NCBI GenBank assembly: GCA_963819645.1 | Contig: CAWFWZ010000011.1 | Span: 101,772-165,771, forward strand | DNA: 64,000 nucleotides | From: CAVVDY01 sp963819645 | Lineage (GTDB): Bacteria > Acidobacteriota > Terriglobia > Terriglobales > Acidobacteriaceae | Reading direction: 5' to 3' | Shown: positions 37,140 through 44,366 of the stretch, piece by piece | Layout of the letters: each line of letters starts with the position of its first letter | How positions within the stretch are numbered: position 1 is the stretch's first letter | The notes under the pieces: model-generated | The model's input: the letters and a program-made list of their open reading frames with translations, nothing else | Database searches by the model: none | Told to the model about the DNA's origin: nothing | Made by a program: the position numbers and the translations under genes

Positions 37140-37300
37140 CAAATAGAAAAGACCCGCCGCGATCGTGCGCTGACGGGTCTTTCCGGTTAGCTGTTGGAAT
37201 TGGCCTGAGGCTGTCCACTCCACGTGGCCCCAGCGGCAGACTCCTGAAAATACGGGTCTTGCGAGGATTTAGAGCGGAAGCCCTAAGCCTCAGCCACCTC
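37140..37300 (-). ncRNA. Candidate structured small RNA with intrinsic terminator
   Basis: On the minus strand a compact fold is visible. An outer stem pairs 37286-37295 with 37202-37212 (GGCTGAGGCT with AGCCTCAGGCC, one bulge). A middle 8-base-pair stem pairs 37271-37278 with 37214-37221. An apical stem pairs 37256-37262 with 37236-37241. An intrinsic terminator at 37182-37148 follows. No open reading frame with recognisable content lies here. A closing stem, internal loop and apical stem ending at a terminator recall 6S RNA, but I cannot identify a 6S signature. SRP RNA, tmRNA and RNase P motifs are absent. Confidence 0.4.
37148..37182 (-). terminator. Intrinsic terminator, minus strand
   Basis: AAAGACCCG (37148-37156) pairs with CGGGTCTTT (37174-37182), with a 17-base loop that can itself partly pair. 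On the minus strand the stem ends in GGGTCTTTTCTATTT, a T-rich tail. No minus-strand gene is otherwise seen just upstream, which is why a small RNA is proposed. Confidence 0.65.
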
Positions 37301-37599
37301 ACTTGGGATACAACTATGACAGTCAGATTTCATATATTTTTGGATCACCCTCCTTTCCAGTGTAGGGCTACAATAACGCGCCTTAGCCATCCCGTCAAAT
37401 TGAGAGTTGATGATCAGAGTGATTCCTGCTTTGTCGAAAAATCCTTGCCCTCGCCGAGTGGGCCGTTGTGCATTTCTGAGGTCGCACGCACACCGCCGTC
37501 GGCGAGAGTTCCTGGCTGATGCGGTGTTTACGCCACAGCAAACATCCAGTAACATTTTGAACATCGAATGTTCATAGAAGTGTTACGAGAGAACTAAGA

Positions 37600-38376
37600 T
37601 TGTCCACGGGCCGACCGATCCCAGTATTTTGCGAAGACCTCGCGGAAGCCGATGTCCCCATCTGGAGAGAGGCACTGTTTGCAGCGGAGCTCGTGCTGCT
37701 GCACTGCTCGCCGGTGTACTGGGGATTCGGCGTGCCGCAGGGCGATGGCTCCGCCGTCGTGCTGATTCCGGGCTTCCTGAAGAATGATGGTTACCTTAGC
37801 CATCTGCACGCGTGGCTCACTCGCATCGGATACCGGCCATATTTCTCCGGCATTGCCCAGAATGCGGAGTGCCCGAACCTGCTGATTGAGTCGGCAGTCC
37901 GCGAGAGCGTGGCGCGAGCGCACCGGGAAAGCGGGCGCAAGGTGCACATCATCGGACACAGTCTTGGCGGTTTGATCGCCAGAGCGATCGCCGCGCAGCA
38001 ACCGGAATCGGTCGCCTCGGTCATTACTTTGGCGTCACCGTTTCGCGGCACTGTCGCACACCGGCTGATACTCGGCGCGGCGGAAATGGTTCGAAAGAGG
38101 ATTCTCGAAGAGAACGGGGCAAAGGTCCTTCCCACTTGCTACACCGGCCGTTGCACATGCGAATTCGTGCAGGCTTTGCGGCAGGAGGTGCCGGAGTCAG
38201 TCATGGAAACGGCGATCTATACCCGCAGCGATGGAATCGTCGATTGGCGATACTGTTGCACCGAGGATTCGACTGTCGACTTCGAAGTTCCGGGCACTCA
38301 TCTGGGCCTGGTATTCAATTGGGACGCGTATTCCGTTATCGCAACCCGTTTGAAGGCTGCTCACCAGGTTCATTGA
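37600..38376 (+). CDS. Alpha/beta-hydrolase, lipase-like
   Basis: The 258-residue protein starts at TTG 37600. VVLIPGFLKNDGYLSHLHAW is the oxyanion-hole strand and loop, and IIGHSLGGLIARAIA holds the nucleophile elbow (Ser in GHSLGG). TLASPFRGTVAHRLI follows, with TRSDGIVDW supplying a likely acidic residue and VPGTHLGLVFN the catalytic His. This order matches PGAP1/triacylglycerol-lipase-like hydrolases. No signal peptide is present, so it is probably cytoplasmic and acts on esters of unknown identity. It stands alone after the candidate RNA. Confidence 0.88.
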   Translation: MSTGRPIPVFCEDLAEADVPIWREALFAAELVLLHCSPVYWGFGVPQGDGSAVVLIPGFLKNDGYLSHLHAWLTRIGYRPYFSGIAQNAECPNLLIESAVRESVARAHRESGRKVHIIGHSLGGLIARAIAAQQPESVASVITLASPFRGTVAHRLILGAAEMVRKRILEENGAKVLPTCYTGRCTCEFVQALRQEVPESVMETAIYTRSDGIVDWRYCCTEDSTVDFEVPGTHLGLVFNWDAYSVIATRLKAAHQVH

Positions 38377-38630
38377 AGAGTTCGGCGGGCGTTCGGCCGC
38401 GGGTCTACCCGCAGGCTCCCATTTCCCAGAATGGGAACAGAAACGCCTCCTTCTGTCGATTGCTCAATTTTTCGCTATTTATTAACCGATGTAAAAGAAG
38501 ACACTTAGAACGTCTTGGCACCATAGTTGTACGCCAGCCTGTCCTGGCGCGATGGTTTCAGTCGCCCATAAGCTGAGACAAATGTATAAATGTATAACAG
38601 TTAATAAAGTTCAGTTTGGGAGAAGACCCT

Positions 38631-39350
38631 ATGCGGCGTCGCACGATTTTATTGGCAGTCTTTTTCTTCATTCTCTCCACTCTCTCCTGTTTTTCACAGC
38701 AGGACTACATAGCGCGTTATAGCGTTTTCACAGCGTTTTCTTACCTGAGCACCCCGTCTTTGAATCTGACACAGCGCGGATTCGACGGCGATTTCGGTGT
38801 CAATGTCCGCCCCTGGCTAACGTTGGGTGGCGATTTCAGCTACAACCGAGGGAGTTCCTCGATTCTGCCGGGTTATCTCTCGGCCTCAGCCAAAGAGAAG
38901 CTCGCCCCGATATTTCCTTTGCTTCCGCCGGGGTTCGTGCTGGCCGTTCCATACAGCACGACGACTTACACCTACGAGGCTGGACCGCAGTTCAATTATC
39001 GAAAAGAAGCGAACTTCACCTACTTCGTGCGTCCCGCGCTGGGCGCCTTGCATTCAACCTTCACTGGGCAGCCGGGCGCGTGCCAGCAGCCGCAGCTGCA
39101 GTGCCAGGCCATCCTCACCCAGGTTGTTGCCGGCCTGGTTGGTCCTAGCCTGAGCAAGACGGACACAGTTCTGTTTTACGGCTTTGGCGGTGGTGTGACC
39201 TGGGAAGCGACGCACAACTTTGGGCTTCGCATCGCAGCCGATTATGTCCGCTACAACTTCTTCTCCGACCTATTGAACGGCAGCCGCGGAAGCGTGCGCG
39301 TGACCGTGGGAACGAAGTTCAACTTTGGGAAGAATATCGTGCACAAGTAG
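38631..39350 (+). CDS. Outer-membrane beta-barrel protein
   Basis: ATG 38631 begins MRRRTILLAVFFFILSTLSC, a signal peptide cleaved near SQQDY; a TTG 15 bases upstream is less likely. The mature ~215 residues alternate polar and aromatic residues in strand-sized blocks (FTAFSYLSTPSLNLTQRGFD, WLTLGGDFSYNRGSSS, TYTYEAGPQFNYRKE, HNFGLRIAADYVRYNFF, VRVTVGTKFNFG), typical of an eight-stranded OmpA/OmpW-like barrel. No ligand can be inferred. One Cys pair in QPGACQQPQLQCQ may form a disulfide in an exposed loop. Confidence 0.82.
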   Translation: MRRRTILLAVFFFILSTLSCFSQQDYIARYSVFTAFSYLSTPSLNLTQRGFDGDFGVNVRPWLTLGGDFSYNRGSSSILPGYLSASAKEKLAPIFPLLPPGFVLAVPYSTTTYTYEAGPQFNYRKEANFTYFVRPALGALHSTFTGQPGACQQPQLQCQAILTQVVAGLVGPSLSKTDTVLFYGFGGGVTWEATHNFGLRIAADYVRYNFFSDLLNGSRGSVRVTVGTKFNFGKNIVHK

Positions 39351-39448
39351 CTCAGTTGCAAATTGTAGATGCTGTTGCAACACTGTCCGAGGGGCGCGGA
39401 GCAATCCGCGCCTTTTGGTTATTAACGGGCGCAGTGGAGCGGCTGTCG

Positions 39449-40048
39449 CTATTCGCTTTCGGCCAGTGGGAGCTTGGGTGCCGGCGGAAAGGTTGTGCCG
39501 CCGCGAGTGCTGACCAGCAACTGGCACGCAAGGTAGATCACAAGTTGGAGTGCGAACGCTCCGCTGGTGTCGAGCACAACGTCTTGCCAGCGCCCGCTGC
39601 GGAAGGGAAGAAAGGTCTGGTGGATCTCGTCCATCGAGGCGGTCACCACCGTCAGCAGGATCGCGATCAGCGACCACTCCACCTGCCACAAATCGCTGAG
39701 CGACTTTCCCCAGGGCCGCTGTAACGAGCTCTGGATGCGATCACGGTAAGTATTGCGCAACGCCAGGAAGGTCAGCCCGCTCAAAACGGCATAGCCAATG
39801 AAGTGTCCGCTCTTGCGCAGGACGTGGTCCATTTCAGCGATGAGCTGGTAATTGACTCTCCCAAAGAGAGCGGACATCGTACTGTAGAGCAAGCGGAAGG
39901 TGTTTTGCGAGGACGCATAGCCCGTGGATTCAAGACGAATGACGCCTAGCCAGGCAGCTACTGGCCACCAGTTACGTGCGATGATCCCCAGGCTGGGCTT
40001 CATGAACTGCGATCCTTCACGCTTGAGCTGAGCAGGAAACCTACTCAA
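39449..40048 (-). CDS. VanZ-like family membrane protein
   Basis: The 199-residue protein overlaps the end of guaB by eight bases; ATG 40003 (MKPSLGIIARNWWP) is an alternative start. VanZ landmarks are present: VLRKSGHFIGYAVLSGLTFL and DEIHQTFLPFRSGRWQDVVL followed by DTSGA. Four hydrophobic segments are visible. VanZ itself confers low-level teicoplanin resistance, but most chromosomal VanZ-like proteins have no assigned role, and resistance should not be inferred. It is probably co-transcribed with guaB. Confidence 0.9.
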   Translation of the reverse strand: MSRFPAQLKREGSQFMKPSLGIIARNWWPVAAWLGVIRLESTGYASSQNTFRLLYSTMSALFGRVNYQLIAEMDHVLRKSGHFIGYAVLSGLTFLALRNTYRDRIQSSLQRPWGKSLSDLWQVEWSLIAILLTVVTASMDEIHQTFLPFRSGRWQDVVLDTSGAFALQLVIYLACQLLVSTRGGTTFPPAPKLPLAESE

Positions 40049-41546
40049 CCCGGTAATTGGGTGCCTCGCGCGTAATCATGACGTCGTGCACATGGCTCTC
40101 GCGTAATCCGGCGCCGCTGATACGAACAAAGCGCGCCTTCTGTTGCAGCTCACCAAGATTGGAGCAGCCGACATATCCCATGCCGCTCTTCAGTCCGCCA
40201 ACCAACTGGTACACGATCATTCCGGCGGTGCCACGATAGGGCACGCGGCCCTCGATGCCCTCAGGGACAAGCTTCGCCAGTCGATTGCTCTCTCCATCTT
40301 CTGACGTGACAGGAATGGAAGAGTCACTGTCGGCGTTCTGGAAATAGCGTTCGCTTGAGCCTTGCGCCATCGCGGCAAGCGATCCCATGCCGCGATATGT
40401 CTTGAACGAGCGGCCCTGATACAGAATGGTTTCGCCGGGACTTTCTTCGGTTCCCGCGAAGAGTGAGCCGATCATGACGCAGCTCGCGCCGGCGGCGATC
40501 GCTTTGGTGATGTCGCCGGAGTACTTGATACCACCGTCGGCGATGATCGGAATTTCGCTATCGCGCGTGGCACGTGCGGCTTCGGCAATCGCGGTAATCT
40601 GCGGAACGCCGGCGCCGGTAACAACTCGGGTGGTGCAGATGGAGCCCGGGCCGATGCCAACCTTGATTGCGTCGGCTCCGGCGCGCGCCATCTCGCAGGC
40701 GCCTTCGAAGGTTCCGACATTGCCCGCGATGAGATCGATCTCAGGGAACTTCGCTTTCACCTCGCGAATGGCATCGAGCACGCGCGTCGAGTGGCCATGT
40801 GCGCTGTCGATGGCCAGAAGGTCGGCTTTAGCGCGTACCATCTCCGCCGCGCGCTCAAGATAGTCACCGGTAGCGCCGATGGCAGCGCCGACGCGCAGGC
40901 GTCCCTGGCTGTCCTTCGCGGCGTTGGGATACTTCAGCCGCTTCTGAATGTCTTTGACCGTAATCAGACCCATGAGATGGAAGTGGTCGTCGACTACGAG
41001 CAGCTTCTCCACTCGATGCTGGTGCAGGATGGCCTCCGCCTCAGTCAGCGTGGTGCCGACCGGAACCGTGATCAGGTTCTGCTTGGTCATCACCTCGCTG
41101 ATGGGAATGTCGGTGCGGGTCTCGAAGCGCAGATCGCGGTTAGTGAGAATTCCGACCAGCTTCTTGTTCTTGGTGACCGGCACGCCCGAGATGCGGTAGT
41201 GGCGCATGACTTCGAGCGCCTCAGAAATCTTGGCATCGGGCGACATGGTGATGGGGTCGACGATCATGCCGCTTTCCGAGCGCTTCACCTTGTCGACCTC
41301 GAGTACCTGCTGCTCGATCGTCAGGTTGCGGTGGATGATGCCCAACCCGCCCTGCTGCGCCATGGCGATGGCCATGCGCGATTCGGTAACCGTATCCATG
41401 GCCGCGCTGATGAGAGGTATGTTGAGCTTGATGTTGCGGGTCAGACGGGTCGAGGTGTCGGCCATGGCCGGAACTACATCGGACTTGGCAGGCAGCAGCA
41501 ACACGTCATCGAAGGTAAGCGCCTCAGGGACAGGAAAATGAATCAT
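40041..41546 (-). CDS. guaB: Inosine-5'-monophosphate dehydrogenase
   Basis: GuaB oxidises IMP to XMP with NAD, the committed step to GMP. The intact 501-residue protein has the barrel start ALTFDDVLLLPAKSDVVP, two CBS domains (~95-215; YRISGVPVTKNKKLVGILTN, ILHQHRVEKLLVVDD), and the barrel second half. The catalytic loop is GIGPGSICTTRVVTGAGVPQ (active-site Cys). IADGGIKYSGDITKAIAAGA and the flap segment KTYRGMGSLAAM follow, with YRGTAGMIVYQLVGGL near the C-terminus. A promoter with good spacing lies just upstream, and a VanZ-like gene overlaps its end. Confidence 0.98.
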   Translation of the reverse strand: MIHFPVPEALTFDDVLLLPAKSDVVPAMADTSTRLTRNIKLNIPLISAAMDTVTESRMAIAMAQQGGLGIIHRNLTIEQQVLEVDKVKRSESGMIVDPITMSPDAKISEALEVMRHYRISGVPVTKNKKLVGILTNRDLRFETRTDIPISEVMTKQNLITVPVGTTLTEAEAILHQHRVEKLLVVDDHFHLMGLITVKDIQKRLKYPNAAKDSQGRLRVGAAIGATGDYLERAAEMVRAKADLLAIDSAHGHSTRVLDAIREVKAKFPEIDLIAGNVGTFEGACEMARAGADAIKVGIGPGSICTTRVVTGAGVPQITAIAEAARATRDSEIPIIADGGIKYSGDITKAIAAGASCVMIGSLFAGTEESPGETILYQGRSFKTYRGMGSLAAMAQGSSERYFQNADSDSSIPVTSEDGESNRLAKLVPEGIEGRVPYRGTAGMIVYQLVGGLKSGMGYVGCSNLGELQQKARFVRISGAGLRESHVHDVMITREAPNYRVE

Positions 41547-41573
41547 GATTTGGTTCCGAGAAGAGTAACTCTC

Positions 41574-41602
41574 ATTGTAGAGTTGACGCGGGAGCGAGGC
41601 AA
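41574..41602 (-). promoter_or_regulatory. Sigma-70-type promoter for guaB
   Basis: On the minus strand TTGCCT (41602-41597) and TACAAT (41579-41574) are separated by exactly 17 bases. The -10 ends 27 bases before the ATG at 41546, predicting a leader of ~20 bases. This is the best-spaced promoter I found in the window. Confidence 0.6.
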
Positions 41603-41659
41603 ACGATGCAAAGGGGCCTCGGACAAACCTCGGCTATAATTTAGCCATCGGATTGCCAT

Positions 41660-42070
41660 ATGTCGAAGCAGACAAAGCTAAAGAAGCAGGCGAAGACCAA
41701 GACGCCGGGTAAGGCATTCATCAACCAGAAGAGATCGCAAAGATTTGTCTCGGGCGGCTTTTCCGTCACCGTCAGAGATGAGAGTACTGGAGAACTGCTT
41801 CTCTCCCGGGAGTTCGGGCCGGTCCAGGTTGATACACAGCCTTCTGGCTCAATCGACATAGCCACTGGAGCAACCCGTTCGGAAGCCGTCGAATATGCGA
41901 GCGTTCTCTCCCATGCAGTGGATACGTTTGGCTCGCGAGAGAATGCCAACGCGTGGCTGAACCGGCCCAACCGCCTGTTTGCTAACAAAACTCCGCTCCA
42001 GATTCTCACTCAAGACCCGGAAGCAGTTGAAGAAGAGCTGGTGCGAATCGATCATGGCATGTTCGCGTGA
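41660..42070 (+). CDS. Antitoxin of MbcA/ParS/Xre type (DUF2384)
   Basis: The 136-residue protein begins with a Lys-rich tail (MSKQTKLKKQAKTKTPGK). The C-terminal ~60 residues match the MbcA/ParS toxin-binding domain: YASVLSHAVDTFGSRENANA, WLNRPNRLFANKTPLQILTQ and EAVEEELVRIDHGMFA. The N-terminal part lacks an obvious helix-turn-helix, which is normal for part of this family. It overlaps the RES toxin start (GTGA). A TATAAT at 41635-41640 lies 19 bases before its ATG. It should neutralise the toxin by covering its active-site entrance. Confidence 0.9.
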   Translation: MSKQTKLKKQAKTKTPGKAFINQKRSQRFVSGGFSVTVRDESTGELLLSREFGPVQVDTQPSGSIDIATGATRSEAVEYASVLSHAVDTFGSRENANAWLNRPNRLFANKTPLQILTQDPEAVEEELVRIDHGMFA

Positions 42071-42480
42071 TCGTCTACAGGCTTACCAGATCCAAATACG
42101 CGAATGATCTCGCCGGAACGGGCGGACTGTATGCAGAAGGCCGCTGCAATCACAAGGGAACTCCCGTCATCTACACGGCAGAGCAGCCTTCGTTAGCGTT
42201 GACTGAGGTGCTAGTGCATCTCGACCCGGATCAGATTCCACTCGACTATGTGATGGTCACAATTGAGATTCCAGACGCTGTTCTACAGCGACAAGCAACT
42301 CCCGATGAGGCGCTCGCCGCATCGCTAAATCCGCCTGTCCCGGTCTACGTCGTTCCTTCTGTAATCGTCCCCCAGGAAAAGAACATCGTTGTTTTTCCTC
42401 AGGCCCCCGGTTTCGTGGCGAAAGTCGTCAAGGTCGAGCCCTTCAGGTTCGACCAGCGGTTGTTCGGCCGTAAGCGATAA
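42067..42480 (+). CDS. RES-domain toxin
   Basis: This 137-residue protein starts at GTG 42067, overlapping the antitoxin stop. VYRLTRSKYANDLAGTGGLY, GRCNHKGTPVIYTAEQPSLA and LTEVLVHLDPDQIPLDYVMV carry the Arg, Glu and Ser residues that name the family, in the usual order. RES toxins degrade NAD+ (hydrolysis or phosphorolysis) and stop growth when free. Length is slightly short but complete, ending FDQRLFGRKR. With the upstream gene it forms a complete ParS/RES toxin-antitoxin module inserted between guaB and rimP. Confidence 0.92.
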   Translation: MIVYRLTRSKYANDLAGTGGLYAEGRCNHKGTPVIYTAEQPSLALTEVLVHLDPDQIPLDYVMVTIEIPDAVLQRQATPDEALAASLNPPVPVYVVPSVIVPQEKNIVVFPQAPGFVAKVVKVEPFRFDQRLFGRKR

Positions 42481-42634
42481 GCCCCGCAACGTGCAGCCAC
42501 CCACATGCGCTGCCATTCTTTCCTGTTCCATAAAATACAAATGACGTCGTGGAACGTGCCGGAGAAGGAGTGCTGCTTCGTTGTGAGGACGAGGCAAACG
42601 GAGGGCACATCACGAGGTCGCGGGCACAGGGTTT

Positions 42635-43228
42635 TTACGGCACACACCACCTGCCGCATAGTTGCATTATTCCGAGTCCGACCTCTCCCATGGTGTTGTC
42701 TTTGAGGATATGAAATGTGAACGACGTCGCCAGGCCTATCCAGTTGACGCCAGCTAATCGGAGACTGAGCTGAACATCAGGGAAGTTTATTTGCCCGGTA
42801 TAGTCGGATTGCACAGAATAGTTTCCCGTTTCAGTGAACGGTTGGGGCGGATCGTAAACCGCGTGTCCTGAGTTCGTGATATAGGGAGATCCATTGGAAT
42901 CGCAACCCCAGGTTGGCGTCAGCTCGCTCAAAGCCTCGTCAAAAGATCCATACTGAGTGCCAGACATGCTCGCGCCACCTTTTCCGTCAAAGACCACGGT
43001 GCCTTCGTTGGCTTCATTAGCTACGTCGGAACCGGCGTACAACGGACCACTGTAGTTCTTGCACGAGACCTGTGCAGACCAACTCACGTAGCGCGCCCGA
43101 TGACTCGCTACGGTGTAGGTGCCTTTTAAGAGTGAGGCACCGGAGAATGTGGTCGTCGCGGGAGGGCCGGCGAAGACAGCTGTAGCTGATGCGAGAACAC
43201 AGATGCGAGCAATAATCCGGAGTTTCAT
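42635..43228 (-). CDS. Small secreted protein of unknown function
   Basis: ATG 43228 follows GGAGCG and starts a signal peptide (MKLRIIARICVLASATAVFA, cleaved near AGP). The mature ~178 residues include GASLLKGTYTVASHRARYVS, GTVVFDGKGGASMSGTQYGS, a Cys pair (SCKNYSG, WGCDSNG) and a C-terminal LGIMQLCGRWCVP. The pattern GTVVFDGKGG resembles acidobacterial secreted proteins with 'GxxxxDGxG' beta motifs. No enzyme motif is visible. The frame extends further upstream to 43456 but without supporting sequence. Confidence 0.65.
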   Translation of the reverse strand: MKLRIIARICVLASATAVFAGPPATTTFSGASLLKGTYTVASHRARYVSWSAQVSCKNYSGPLYAGSDVANEANEGTVVFDGKGGASMSGTQYGSFDEALSELTPTWGCDSNGSPYITNSGHAVYDPPQPFTETGNYSVQSDYTGQINFPDVQLSLRLAGVNWIGLATSFTFHILKDNTMGEVGLGIMQLCGRWCVP

Positions 43229-43787
43229 GAGAGCGCTCCTTTTCCGCGCGTCGGGAGAAACGAAATATCGACGCTTAGGATTATGACTGCAATGTGAGCC
43301 TATGTATCTGGCAAAGCTGCACTTACTTTGTTGCGGCTTCCCGTTTTGGTTCCTGACGTCGGAGCCTGTCTCCGATCTCGCAGAGTCTTGGGTTGTTATT
43401 GCACACCTGCGCGCCGGAATTGTGCGCGTTCCCTGGCCGGCTTGCCCGAGATGCATCCTTCACCCTCTTTTCCCATCTAATACTTACAGTTGGATTTGGG
43501 GCGGAGAGCGGCCGAACTTTGGCCGCTACTTCGTTGTAAAGCGGTCTTTTTCCGGGTATAGTTACTAAGGACTGTTGTGTTTTGAGGTTCCCCGTCCGGC
43601 GGGGCTCCCCAGAGCGTTTGGCGAAGCACATCGGTGGGCGATAGCCCACTTTTTATTTCCACCTGCAATTCGCTGATGTGGCGAGTACAGGCGGCTCGAA
43701 AAGCCTGACGCTCGGGTTGCGTAAACCCCAGATTAGCCAACAGATGGCGAATCTGGGCCACAGAAACTCAAGGGCACCGAGTAACGA
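43229..43787. other. Intergenic region before rimP with a dispersed hairpin
   Basis: No gene is supported. CCCAGATTAGCC and GGCGAATCTGGGCCAC near 43726-43762 form a hairpin of the same family as those at 31069 and 63541. The rest holds the leader of the rimP-nusA-infB transcript. Confidence 0.5.
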
Positions 43788-44285
43788 ATGACAGCCGGTA
43801 TCGATAAAGTTCGCGAGATTGCGCAGCGGGTGGCTGATTCCAGCGGCCTGGAGTTGGTCGATGTAGACCTGCGTGGCGGCGGTAAGGCGCGCACCTTGCG
43901 CATCTTCATCGACAAACCCGAGGGAGTGACACACGAGGACTGCTCGAATTTCAGCCGCGAAGCGGGAACGATTTTCGACGTCGAAGAGGCGGTTCCGGGC
44001 GGGACGTACACCCTGGAGGTTTCGTCGCCGGGGCTGGATCGCAAGCTGCTGAAGGCCAGCGACTATGAGCGTTTTGTCGGGAGCCTGGTGAAGCTGTCGA
44101 CGCGTGAGCCGGTCGCCGGCAACCGTCACTTCGAAGGCCGGTTGAAGTCGTTTGGCAGCGGCCGCATCGAGCTGGAGTTACTGCCGCCGAAAAAGAAGAA
44201 GAAGGACGAGACGGCCGATTCCGGGACGCACGTCGAGATCGACTTGGACAACGTCGAGAAGGCGAACCTGATTCCCGAGTTTTAA
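43788..44285 (+). CDS. rimP: Ribosome maturation factor RimP
   Basis: RimP assists late 30S subunit assembly. The intact 165-residue protein has the N-terminal alpha/beta domain (VREIAQRVADSSGLELVDVD, LRIFIDKPEGVTHEDCSNFS, YTLEVSSPGLDRKLL) and the C-terminal SH3-like domain (GSLVKLSTREPVAGNRHFEG). A run of Lys (PPKKKKKDE) forms an unusual loop in the latter. It precedes nusA by 81 bases, the standard rimP-nusA-infB order. Confidence 0.96.
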   Translation: MTAGIDKVREIAQRVADSSGLELVDVDLRGGGKARTLRIFIDKPEGVTHEDCSNFSREAGTIFDVEEAVPGGTYTLEVSSPGLDRKLLKASDYERFVGSLVKLSTREPVAGNRHFEGRLKSFGSGRIELELLPPKKKKKDETADSGTHVEIDLDNVEKANLIPEF

Positions 44286-44366
44286 AGTTTCGATCCTGCT
44301 CATTGAGACGGAACGGATGAGTGGGTCACCGCAGTTCCTGGTAGTTGGTTAAGGTGGCAGAAAATT

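Noticed and set aside
37259..37519. 86-residue plus-strand reading frame
   Set aside because: No recognisable motif or ribosome-binding site, and it overlaps the better supported minus-strand RNA fold and terminator.
39449..40048. Glycopeptide resistance gene
   Set aside because: VanZ-like domains are common chromosomal membrane proteins; no van operon partners are present.
43477..43761. 94-residue minus-strand reading frame upstream of rimP
   Set aside because: Its start lies inside a dispersed hairpin repeat and the rest has no homology that I recognise.
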